Source of the DNA: Lasiosphaeria ovina | Lineage: Eukaryota > Ascomycota > Sordariomycetes > Sordariales > Lasiosphaeriaceae | NCBI GenBank assembly: GCA_033439765.1 | Contig: JAULSN010000001.1 | Span: 2,356,001 to 2,420,000 of the forward strand | DNA: 64,000 nucleotides | Direction: 5' to 3' | In this document: positions 54,501-64,000 of the stretch, in pieces | Layout: the number at the start of each line of letters is the position of its first letter | Position numbering within the stretch: the first letter of the stretch is position 1 | The notes under the pieces: model-generated | What the model was told of the DNA's origin: nothing | What the model saw: only the letters and a program-made list of their open reading frames with translations | Database searches by the model: none | Position numbers and translations under genes: made by a program

Positions 54501-56376
54501 GCTGGTGGAGCATTCTTGCGGACATCATCAAGGACAACAATCTGGCTCATCCACTTTGCCAGCACCTCCGAGACGGACAATGGGCCCTTGACTACATTTT
54601 CGGGAGACTTGAGCGCGCTTCCAAACTTGAGGGCTACAGCCGACTCGCAAAACCGGCAGCTTGGCTGAAGGAGCGGTTTGATGCCATCCGTGGGATTCCC
54701 AGCTTCCTCCTGCCGCGATACTTTGGCTTGGTCCTCCGGACTGCTTACATGGCTGCCTTTGAGCAGGGCGTCTCTCTCATGAATCACAATATCCGCAATG
54801 GGCAGTGGTTTTTGCAGAAATTGGCCATGGTCAGCACTCAACAGACTGGACTCGTCAAGTCGGCATCTCTCTATCCGAACCGGCTTGTTCCGTCTCTCGC
54901 CGCCGGCCTGCCGCACTTCGCAGTTGATTGGGCTCGCTGCTGGGGTCGTGATGTCTTCATTTCTCTTCGTGGTTTGTACCTCGGCACTGGACGATTCGAT
55001 GAAGCGAAGGAACATATTCGTGCCTTTGCCAGTGTTCTCAAGCACGGCATGATTCCCAATCTTCTTGGAAGCGGCAACACGCCAAGATACAACGCTCGAG
55101 ATTCTGTTTGGTTCTTTTTGCAGTGCATCCAAGACTACACGCGCATCGCCCCGGATGGTTTGTCACTACTGGATGAGAAGGTCAAGCGGCGCTTCTTGCC
55201 GTATGATGATACTTGGTTTCCCGCCGACGACCCTCGCGCATATAGCAAAGAGAGTACCATTGGTGATATTGTTCTCGAGGTGCTCCAGCGCCATGCAGCT
55301 GGCATGAAGTTCCGCGAGGCAAATGCTGGTCCCGGTCTGGACATGCAGATGAGCGACGAGGGCTTCAATATAGAAATCAAGGTCGACTGGAGTAATGGCT
55401 TTATCTTTGGTGGCAACCAGAAGAACTGCGGTACCTGGATGGACAAGATGGGCGAGAGCGATCGTGCGGGCTCAAAGGGCATTCCGGGTACCCCTCGAGA
55501 CGGCGCCGCTGTCGAAATCACGGGCCTGCTCTACAGTAGCTTGAAGTGGGTCGCATCATTGAACAAGTCTGGCAAATACAGCTACGCCAGCGTCCGGAAG
55601 ACAGACGGCTCAGAGATAACCTTTGAGGGATGGGCCAGCCTCATAAAGAGCAACTTTGAGAGGTGCTACTTTATCCCCATCTCGCCTTCCGAGGACAGCG
55701 CCTATGATATCAACACCTCGGTGGTCCACCGTCGCGGTATCTACAAAGATCTGTATCGTTCTGGGAAGGAGTACGAAGACTACCAGCTCCGGCCAAACTT
55801 CCCTATCGCCATGACGAGCGCCCCTGATCTATTCGACGAGAAGCACGCCATGCATGCACTGTGCATTGCCGACAGCGTTCTCAGGGGGCCGACTGGCATG
55901 GCGACGCTTGACCCCGGCGACATGAACTACCGGCCCTACTACCACAACAGCGAAGACAGCACTGACTTTGCCACCAGTAAGGGTCGCAACTACCACCAAG
56001 GCCCAGAATGGCTGTGGCCTACGGGCTTCTTCCTTCGCGCTCTTCTCAAGTTTGACCTCAAGCGCCGCAGTCGTGATGATGCAGAGGGTCGCACCGAAGC
56101 ATTCCAGCAGGTTACACGGAGACTCATCGGCTGCAAAGAGATGATTGAGCGCAGTCCCTGGGCTGGACTTGCGGAGCTGACCCAGAAGAACGGCGAGCAC
56201 TGCGCTGACTCTGTAAGTTTACTTGTCTTATTGATGGTCATGTCTTCAATGACTAGGTGCTAACATGTTCGCAGTCTCCAACTCAAGCGTGGTCAGCCAG
56301 CTGCTTGATCGACCTGTATATGGATGCGGCGGATGAGCAAGCCAAGCTAGATTCTCAGACTCTTCCGCTGCGATGA
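51518..56376 (+). CDS. GDB1: Glycogen debranching enzyme
   Basis: Three exons, 51518-51747, 51838-56212 and 56275-56376, with introns of 90 bp (GTACGG...CTCAG) and 62 bp (GTAAGT...TCGCAG). The product is 1568 residues, the expected size. It is a bifunctional enzyme of glycogen breakdown: 4-alpha-glucanotransferase (GH13) moves maltosyl/maltotriosyl units, and amylo-1,6-glucosidase (GH133) removes the branch glucose. GH13 part: DIVLNHTAHNSAW, nucleophile Asp562 in GFRIDN, acid/base Glu591 in VVAELF, Asp690 in CTHDNE. Glucosidase part: HFAVDWARCWGRDVF with Asp1115, then DEGFNIEIKVDWSNGFIFGG and a WMDKMGES motif with Asp1279. The final exon supplies TQAWSASCLIDLYMDAA. The second intron creates no readable alternative beyond a few codons. 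Cytosolic. Confidence 0.96.
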
Positions 56377-57674
56377 GTGCGGGGGCGGGCTGGCATGAAT
56401 GAGGCCGGGAAATAATTGCAAACCTAGATGTGAATGCGCTGGCGTTCCGGTTTTGGTCTAAGTGATTGTATTCAGATTGTATTTCGCGCAAGGGTAGGTG
56501 GATTACACGGTTATTATAAAGACAGGTAGAATACACAACAGGGTATTAAGGTTCTCGTGGGACCTTATGGATACAGCTATTATGACTGATGAGATGTAAG
56601 GCTGATAGTCTCCAAATGTGACTGCCGTGCTAGTGGCTTGACTGCTTGCTAGACTCTTCATCACAGGACAAAAATAGCACTACGTAGAACCATTCCTCAG
56701 TCACTCTCTGTGTTTGTATAGCTGCAACCCAACGTAGCCCAGAGTCACGTAGCCCAAAGCCAGAGTCAAGACTCCAGGGCATATGTAACCAACCTACCCA
56801 ACAAGCTCGGCAAGATTAGATCCCATAAAAACGGCGTCTCACAGGGGAACCCGGCTCGGCGAGGAGCTTTCCCGGATTCTTACACAAGAGTCTCACAGAG
56901 AAACAGAGATAAGGGCCTGATGTGTAATATCTTTTCTTCATCCAAGCCATCTGAGCTGCTCGTGATGTATGTTGGCGGTAAATACACAACTGGACAAACA
57001 GAAGACAGGCAGACATGCATGCCAATGCTCCCCCCCTCAAAGGGATCCTTGAGACCTAAACATATACTCGGGAGTCTCGACTCTGACTCTGGGCTGCGAG
57101 ACTCCGGGCTATGTTGTGTTACAGTTATTAAGATGGGTTTAAAGAGGATTTCGGGATGAACCGTACGCAAAGCGACAAAAAAAGACCAAGCAACGTCGAT
57201 GTGATGGTGTAATATGTAATATATAATGAACAATAAAAGTTAAGACCCCCCCCCCACTTTAACCCGTCATTGGAACTCCAAAGTCAATAAAACGCCAAAA
57301 GAAAAACATAAAACACTTTGATGTGTGTGGCCCCTTGAACAAAGGAAAATCCCTCCCGTCCTTATTCTTTCCTTTCATCCCACCCAAAAAAAAACCCTTT
57401 CTCATGGAAGAAGTCAAAACCCAAAAACCGACAACAAAAAGATCATGTTCCCACTAGGTAATTATTCTAGGACGTGATAACCCAAAAAAACACACAATAA
57501 TTCCGAGAGAGACTCGGGTACATGCACGCATTGCAATGTGTGCGTGCCCAGAGCCCACTGTAATCCACTCAGTGATGAGGGGCAAAAGAAGTAAAAAGGA
57601 TTCGTATATACATGCGAGTTGTGTATATGTCAAATGGGGTGCGGAGGAAGAGGGCAGAGGAATGGACGGCTCTT
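56377..57674. other. Convergent 3' intergenic region
   Basis: About 1.3 kb between the stops of GDB1 and the eight-cysteine membrane protein gene. A/T-rich with a poly-C run at about 57247-57255. No gene seen. Confidence 0.5.
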
Positions 57675-58695
57675 TCAAGTCCGCTCCTTGACGACCCACT
57701 TCTTCTTCTGCTTCTTGGGCGACTTCTCGCCGTAGATACCGGCGCTAGCGATGGGCGCAGGGTTGAACATGCCGGCCGCAGGGACGTGTATAGACTCGCC
57801 ATTGCTAGCGTTCGGCACTACCCGGCCTGACTCAGTAGCGTGTGCTAGGTTGGCACCCAGGGCATACTGGCGGTCCCTCTTGCGAAGGTAGCGGCGCCGC
57901 CACATGCACGCTCCAACCCATATGCCGACAATGGCAACGATTATGACAACGAGGAAAATGACCCATTGGTAGTGATTTGAGAGCCTGTGAACAAGGGTGT
58001 GTCAGCTCCCATGATGTTTGATCCGAGAATTTTCCGCATCGCCCAGCCAAGCAGCCTTTTGGCAGATGAAGTCCACAGCCACCAACATGAAAGGGCGACA
58101 CGACTTTCGGGAGCAAATGACGGGAGTAAAAAAGCGGGTGTATTTACCATGTCCCACCGCCACCGCCGCTATTAGCATTAGTGACCCCTGCGGATCCTGT
58201 GCCGGGCGCGGATGTTGAAGATGAAGATGGTGATGTTGTTGCCACCTGATTACCGTTGATCCCGCAAAAATTTGTGAACCAGCCTTGAATGCTGGCAAGA
58301 TCACTGCCGGCCGTACATATTGTAGGGTCGCAGACGCCAGTGCTCCCTGTCTTGAAGGGCGCTAGGATCGAGTCGGCGCAGAAGCAGCTGGAATAGACAC
58401 CGGGCGCGTTTTGAGGAACGCCGGCCGCGGGAGGCACGCATTTCCCATTTGCGTCGTAGAGCTTACCGCAACCCCCTGCGGCGACGCAAGAGGGCAGCGC
58501 TTGTAGCGGGAATAGTGTCGTTTCTGCTCAGGGACTGGTTAGCTTTGCTCTCCCAATCGGCACTTGTGACGTAGGTGGGAAAGCGCGCAGCTGCCAAGGT
58601 GTGGCTAGCGGGGAAATGGGATCGAATTGCATGCCGGGCACGGGGGAGAAGCAGGCAGCAAAAGCACAATTGAATTTAAACATACGCATTGCCAT
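57675..58695 (-). CDS. Single-pass membrane protein with an eight-cysteine domain
   Basis: Three exons, 58695-58686 (only 10 nt), 58523-58148 and 57984-57675. Introns are 162 bp (GTATGT donor, GCTAAC branch, GAGCAG acceptor) and 163 bp (GTAAAT...CACAG). The product is 231 residues starting MAMQTTLFPLQALPSC. Cysteines at 16, 22, 32, 50, 52, 68, 73 and 90 form an N-terminal domain. A Ser/Thr/Gly-rich linker follows, then a transmembrane helix at about 137-154 (VIFLVVIIVAIVGIWVGA), a basic stop-transfer (MWRRRYLRKRDRQYALG) and a conserved-looking tail (ATESGRVVPN, KKQKKKWVVKERT). This matches a widespread but uncharacterised Pezizomycotina family. The eight cysteines recall CFEM domains, but the spacing differs. 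There is no obvious cleavable signal. Function unknown; surface sensing or wall anchoring is a guess. Confidence 0.8.
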
Positions 58696-61600
58696 TGTGG
58701 GCGGATTTTAGAGTCGTCGTGGATAGTTTCCGGGTATGCAAATCGCACGCGGAGGATGCGAGCGCGCAACTTTATTGCTCTCTGGGAGCGACCGGTTGGG
58801 AAGGGCTGCAGCGGATCCACGAAACAGATCGCCGTGCAGTTGGGTTCGTTGTGTCGAAGTGGCCGTCAATCGAGGCCCGACCAGTGTCTGAGGGGTCCTC
58901 CCGAAAAAAACAAGAATCGATTCCTTTGACAGGAAAGTGGTCCGGATATCCCGCCGCGAACGTCGATTTTCCAAAAAAGACACACAAAAACGATAGATTA
59001 CCGTCTATTTTCCCAAGCAGTCGAGATGAAGGAAATTGGCGTGTTTCCTCTGCCTATCCGAAATCTGACCACCTCTTCTTCCCTTGTAACGATTCTGCGC
59101 GTGTCGGGTGCCGCGGCGGATATTGGTACCGCGAGAGACAAGGGCTCGTCTCGCAACGGATTGCTGCGACCTAGGTGAAAACGATCGGTCCTGCTCGTGC
59201 TGGTGCTGGTGCTCGTGCTCGTAAAGTTCTTTTTCGTCCAGAAGGAATGCAATGCAATATACCATGCACCGGGGGGAGAGTTTGCCTGTGGAACCGGGGC
59301 GTGTCGCGGATCTCGTCGAAACTCTAGTTATTTCGGTTCGCGGCGCCGACCCAGCGAGTGTCGTTCGAATGCTGATGATGTCCTGTGCTTCCAACAAAAT
59401 ACCGGACGATTCCAGTCTGCGCAAAAACTATCGACCGCCTTTGGGGAGGGGCAAAAACGAGCGTCACCGGAACGAAGGTGGGTGAAGAGCGAGGTGGTGA
59501 GAAAGTGGGAAATGGATAAAGAGGAGGGTGCCTGTAAGAAAGGCAAAAGGGTCATTGAGCAGGCCAGGAAACCCGGCTGTGTGACTCGGCGGCGGTCACT
59601 CCAGCTTGTTTGCAGTGGGTGGTGCAATCGTGCAGGCAATTGGGGCTGCGAGGCCGCTACTGACTGAGACCTTTTCGGGGCGCCCAGGTGCGGGAGCCAG
59701 CCAAACCAGGGAATTGAGCCTGCTGACGAGACGGCTTGACTGGGAGGGTCCCGGAGCTGCTCGGCAGGAACAGGAAAGTGGAGCCCAGAGGACCAGGTCG
59801 GTACATTTCTTTTACCTAAAAACTGGCAATGCAACCACGAAAAGGCGCCCGTGACCCATTTATTATTTGTGATGGCGACCATTTGCGTCGCTCCCAGCGA
59901 TTCTTGCAATTATTTGTTCTAAATAGTATTCTGCGAGTTTCACAGTGGCTGGGCCTGACGGGCAGCTGAGTCTTTCTTGTCTCGGACTGCAAGTCCAGCA
60001 GCCAATCGATTTCAGCCCGGGCTCCTGCTTCTCGTGCTGAGCTAAAATAGAGCGAGGCGGCGATGATGTGACACGCTCCTCGGAAAGCTCCGCAGCGTAT
60101 AGAATTGCGGGACACGAGCAGCACGAGTGGAAACCTGTGAAGGGACCCAGTTTTGTGACGGCTGTGCATCCCGCTCCCCGCCATTGCTTGTCACCCTGCC
60201 AAAGTGGCTGCCAAGCCCGGCCGGACGCGCTCCACCGCGCCAGTTTGGTGCTTAGGCAGGCACACACGGGTCTGTCCACAACACAACATGGCACCTCTGC
60301 TCTGCGCCGTAATCATTCTTGAATTTTAATCTTGTGCCTTGAAGGAGCGCAACAAGCGTGGTACTCTGCTGACGTCACGTGCGCAGCGTCGGAACGAATA
60401 AGATTGGGGCCTCTCATTCCTGCATTTGGTGCAATGGCATCGTTGCACTTTGATTTGTGCCAAGCCTCAAGCCACACGGGCGCAGCCCTCAACGGTGTCC
60501 GAAATGCTGACTCGTCTCGATACTCGGCTCAATTTAAACTGCAAATTAATTTGTTCTCCCTCAACACCGTCCCCCCCGACAATACATAGTAGTAGCCCGT
60601 CCCAAAACGGGCCACTTCAGTTTGTTCATTCATGCCGGATTGCTACCAAGATCCATGGATGCCAGATGGTGCGGCGGCCTCTGCATCAATTGGTGAGATG
60701 AGAGATGCCAGTCAAAGGCTAAAGATTGCTGTCGCGATTGATAAAGAAGGCAATTAACCAGAGTGCAAGCCGTGAATTGAAAGCATGTGACGTTCTAGAG
60801 AAGATACCCAAGGTTTCCAACTCGAATCAAAATCGTTCCTATACTGATGAATGCAGGTGTTAATTTGTCTGTGAATGACACTTTCAGCTCGAATTTGGTA
60901 ATTAATTACGGGTGGTATCTGAGCCTTTGACGTGGTGTGTCTACCCTTCAAATTCCGGAGAGGAGGTTTGCATATCTGAAGTGATGTTATTTATAGGGGA
61001 CTCTTGAACGGTAACTAAAGGCTGAAGCTTTACATGAGGCTTTGAATCGCAAATGTGAAATGACTGAAGGAAGCAGGGAGCATACTAGACCTGGTCGCCT
61101 AGAGAATGATGGAAGAAGTCAAACTCGAGTTTCAAACGTAAAACTGATTGGGCATCTAGTGCTAGTAAAAAAAATGTCGAGGGGTAAGGTTTACCTCGAC
61201 TAAACTAACCTACTTGTCTTCCTAATTAGGTCTGTGTCTTCTAACTCAGGTCCTTAGGTGAGAGGACATCTCACATCACCCAGGCTACGCACCACTATTA
61301 GCACCGTTAGATACTGACATAAACAGTAACGTGAATGGTTCAAAGGATTCCGATTAAGAGGAAACGAGATTCTATCTAATTCAGACACTCAAGGGAACTT
61401 CAAAGCTGAAGAACTAGGCGGCATAGATTCATTAACTCAAACAAGTGAAAAGGAATAGTTCAAAAAGCAAGAGATATCTCATTCCTCCTCGGCCTCTCAC
61501 CCCTTCAATACCACCAATCAGTCTCTCAATAAACAAACAAATTAGATGCCCGCACCTAATCCATCATGTTTCCACAACATGGCTCCGGACCACCAAGACT

Positions 61601-61838
61601 CTTCATGATCCAGAACACCCGAGTGAGTTCCCATCCAACATGAGCACCTGACACGAGCAGACCCGAATTGGGGTTGTTGCCGGTAAATCCAAGCCCCCGT
61701 TTACTCGACAGGCAAAGCCCACTAAAGTACCTTGTTCTATCAATATTTCTTGCTCGTGTCGCTCTTTATCGGTGGGCTCAGACGTTAGCCAGCGCGTTTG
61801 TAGCATTCTCTGAAACCAATACTACTTCTAAGGGCAGA

Positions 61839-61934
<96 letters not shown>

Positions 61935-61974
61935 GAGATAAGAACAGGGAGCGTCCAAGCAGTTCCGTAAGGTC
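58696..61974. other. Long intergenic region
   Basis: About 3.3 kb with no gene I can support. The first few hundred bases are the promoter of the membrane-protein gene. GC content drops after about 60.7 kb. The (AG)n tract at 61839-61930 lies at the far end. Confidence 0.45.
61839..61930. repeat. (AG)n microsatellite
   Basis: About 45 AG units with one GG interruption. On the minus strand it is a (CT)n tract just before a TTAG, so it could act as the polypyrimidine tract of an intron of the neighbouring gene. Confidence 0.9.
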
Positions 61975-62302
61975 TCAAGGTGAGAACGAAGGGACTAAAC
62001 CTACGCTAGTCGACGTGGTGCTGCCGCTGCTGCTGCCGCCGCTGCGAGTTGTGGTGGCGCTGACAGAGTTCCAGGCGTCGGCACTTTTCAGGTAGCCGAC
62101 GATGCCGTAGTCGCCGTTGCCGCCGTTGGACTTGCTGAAGTGCGGGTTGGGGTCTGCGCCGTTCTCGTGGCCGGCGTACGTCGTCGACTTGCCGGCCTGG
62201 CCGGTGGCTGTGGGAGCACGCGTAAGTCAATGGGCTTGGGGGGGGAGGTTGTGGTTTGTTGAGGAAGAGCTTACAGTTCGAGGTAGTGCTGCCTTGGTTC
62301 AT
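61975..62302 (-). CDS. Small Gly/Ser-rich protein of unknown function
   Basis: Two exons, 62302-62275 and 62207-61975, with a 67-bp intron (GTAAGC...CCACAG). The product is 86 residues. It starts MNQGSTTSN, then STGQAGKSTTYAGHENGADP, HFSKSNGGNGDYGIVGYLKS, and a Ser/Gly/Thr-rich tail. It is hydrophilic with no signal peptide or membrane segment, and resembles small stress- or conidiation-type fungal proteins only in composition. A TATAAAT lies about 166 bp upstream. An alternative end uses a donor GTAGGT at 62004 and a CT-tract acceptor at 61828, giving a 78-residue product ending TSTSK. Family not recognised. Confidence 0.6.
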
Positions 62303-64000
62303 TTTGGGTGGCGGGTGGTGGTCAATGAGGAAGAATAGGGTAGGTGGTTGAATGAGATATCTTGAGGTGGTGTTTCAAGGTTGTGAGTCTCCTGATAGAG
62401 CTGATGAGGGCCGATGTTGCTTGATGATGAAGAAATTCAGACGGCCTTGAGGGGCGGGAGGCGGTCAATTTATAGACAAACATCGGGCCAGAGGGGATCT
62501 CAACATGGAGAAAGTCGTCATGGCTGACCCCGGCCCGGGGGGCGAAAAGATGAGCGCTTGACGCAATCGTGGAGTTCTAGTCTTGAGATTCCGAGGGTCG
62601 CCTGGCTCGACAAGGACGCGTGAGACTGTCGGTCTGGTTTGGTGTCGGAGCGGCGCCTATGCTGTGTTCTCCAAAGGCCAAGACAGTAAGGCAATCAAGT
62701 GCCCAAAACATTGTCGGTGGCGTGTAGACGCTCCTCAACATGTCCAGACGCACTGTTTCTAATGGTACATGCATAATCCGAGGGGTTAGGATCTTGGCCG
62801 CACGTCGTGGCACAACGCACCCGGAGGCAGGTTGGCTACTCCCGTTGCCGGGCCCTCCCTACTTTGCCCCTGGGCCCTGGTAGCGCTACCGGAGCGAGGC
62901 GGGGCTTTTCTTTCCCCCGTGTCCTTTGTCTTGTTCTGGCTCCCAAGAGAGTTGGCAGCCCCCAAAAGATTGACCAGAAACCCCAAACATCCAAGTAAAC
63001 ACAAAGACCAACATACCCCCTTGACAGGTTCAGCGTCCTACACTAGCCAACTGACTGGATACCCGGTTATGTGACAAGCGCCTATTTACAGTGCTTTGTC
63101 CAGGGCTAGTAAACACTTCTCATCCAGCCAAAGACAATCATTGCATAAGGTTGGCACATGAGAACTAGAGCACTCGGGTCGATTCGGAGACAGCCATGTG
63201 TGGGAACACAAAAGTTGCCAACACGGGATGGCCACGCCCAATGCACCACGGCAGGTGCAGCATGTTGTACACGCAACACTACATAACTGTATAGGGCACA
63301 CACACAGTGCGTTTTCGTTAAATGCTCCATACAAGCAGGGCCGGAACCCGAGTCGAGGATCACTGTGTTGCCTCATTCCGTCCCCCCTTCCCCTGTTATC
63401 CCCAGAAGCACAATTGCGTGCCCCCCTCCGGAGTTACCTCCCAATGTTTACCCATCGGGAACCATTGCCCGAGTGGCCCCTGGCAGAGGGTTAGCTGCTT
63501 GCTTGGCGCCGCCGGGTGTCCCGTCCCGGAAATCGTAAACTTGGCTTGGGAATCGCGAGGCCTGCTGCGCAACCACACAAGATCCAACATCTCTGGATAG
63601 GACAACGGGCCGAGATTCTCACTTCCGAGGTATTCAAATTGCCATGTAGTCGACGGCCGACACTATATGTCTGCATTGCAGCGCAGGCACACAACTCGAG
63701 GACAAAAGGGGTGGAGACGGGCGTCGCTATGCATAGGTCGACGGAATCTCCGGAGCTTTTCTTTTCCTTTCTTTTTTTCTAGAAGGAAAAGAAAGAATGC
63801 GATGCAGTGTGCGGTGTATACAGCAACTAAAAGCCGCACACACATGAGGTGCTTCTTGATAGGCCCGGGATACGGACAGCCGACAGACAGGCTTCGATCG
63901 TGTGCTGTGGCCGTCGTACACGTGTAGTCCAATACTTCTACCGGACTCCAGGAAGCCCATTCTCGAGTCAAGGGGATTCCGGAGTCTGTGTACGTTTGGC
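62303..64000. other. Intergenic region to the right edge
   Basis: Promoter side of the small protein gene, then about 1.4 kb with only short overlapping ORFs. No gene is seen entering from the right edge. Confidence 0.45.
62468..62474 (-). promoter_or_regulatory. TATA box of the small Gly/Ser-rich protein gene
   Basis: TATAAAT on the minus strand, about 166 bp before the ATG at 62302. Confidence 0.45.

Noticed and set aside
61839..61930. Glu-Arg repeat protein (61668-61970 plus)
   Set aside because: Only a translation of the AG microsatellite.

Overview
This window is nuclear DNA from a filamentous ascomycete (Pezizomycotina, most likely Sordariomycetes). Four things point there. Genes are GC-rich and often intronless. 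Where introns occur they are short (52-167 bp), with GTRAGT-type donors, CTAAC-like branch sites and YAG acceptors. Microsatellites are plentiful. The gene set (2EXR protein, DUF1996 protein, Pam17, Uba4, Slx9, glycogen debranching enzyme) is typical of these fungi. I saw no rRNA, tRNA or CRISPR.

Layout. 0-10 kb: a truncated gene leaving the left edge, a six-cysteine secreted protein, an NAD(P)-binding epimerase-like protein, a 2EXR protein and a small membrane ORF with introns on both sides. 10-19 kb: gene-poor, with one intronless DapA/KDG-type aldolase. 19-35 kb: a compact housekeeping block holding a chromodomain protein, a secreted DUF1996 protein, Pam17 (mitochondrial import motor), Uba4 (Urm1 activation and tRNA thiolation), Slx9 (ribosome biogenesis), a NEDD8-specific Ulp1-type protease and a low-complexity protein. 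35-41 kb: a 781-residue protein of unknown function, then an apparent 2.4-kb DNA element with 47-bp terminal inverted repeats (38456-40870). 41-47 kb: a GT1 glycosyltransferase, a membrane-anchored gamma-glutamylcyclotransferase-like protein and NAD-dependent glycerol-3-phosphate dehydrogenase. 51-56 kb: glycogen debranching enzyme. 57-64 kb: an eight-cysteine single-pass membrane protein and a small Gly/Ser-rich protein.

The genes do not form one pathway. Loose links are Uba4 and the NEDD8 protease (both ubiquitin-like modifier enzymes, flanking Slx9), and glycerol-3-phosphate dehydrogenase and debranching enzyme (glycerol and glycogen metabolism). Many neighbours are tail-to-tail or head-to-head: Pam17/Uba4, Uba4/Slx9, Slx9/protease, cyclotransferase/Gpd.

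The strongest candidate for something undescribed is the inverted-repeat element at 38456-40870. It carries a CxxC-rich gene with no recognisable transposase, a telomere-like motif just inside its left end, and a dense field of short GC hairpins. Exon boundaries were worked out by eye from splice signals and reading phase. All models below keep frame, but none has transcript support.
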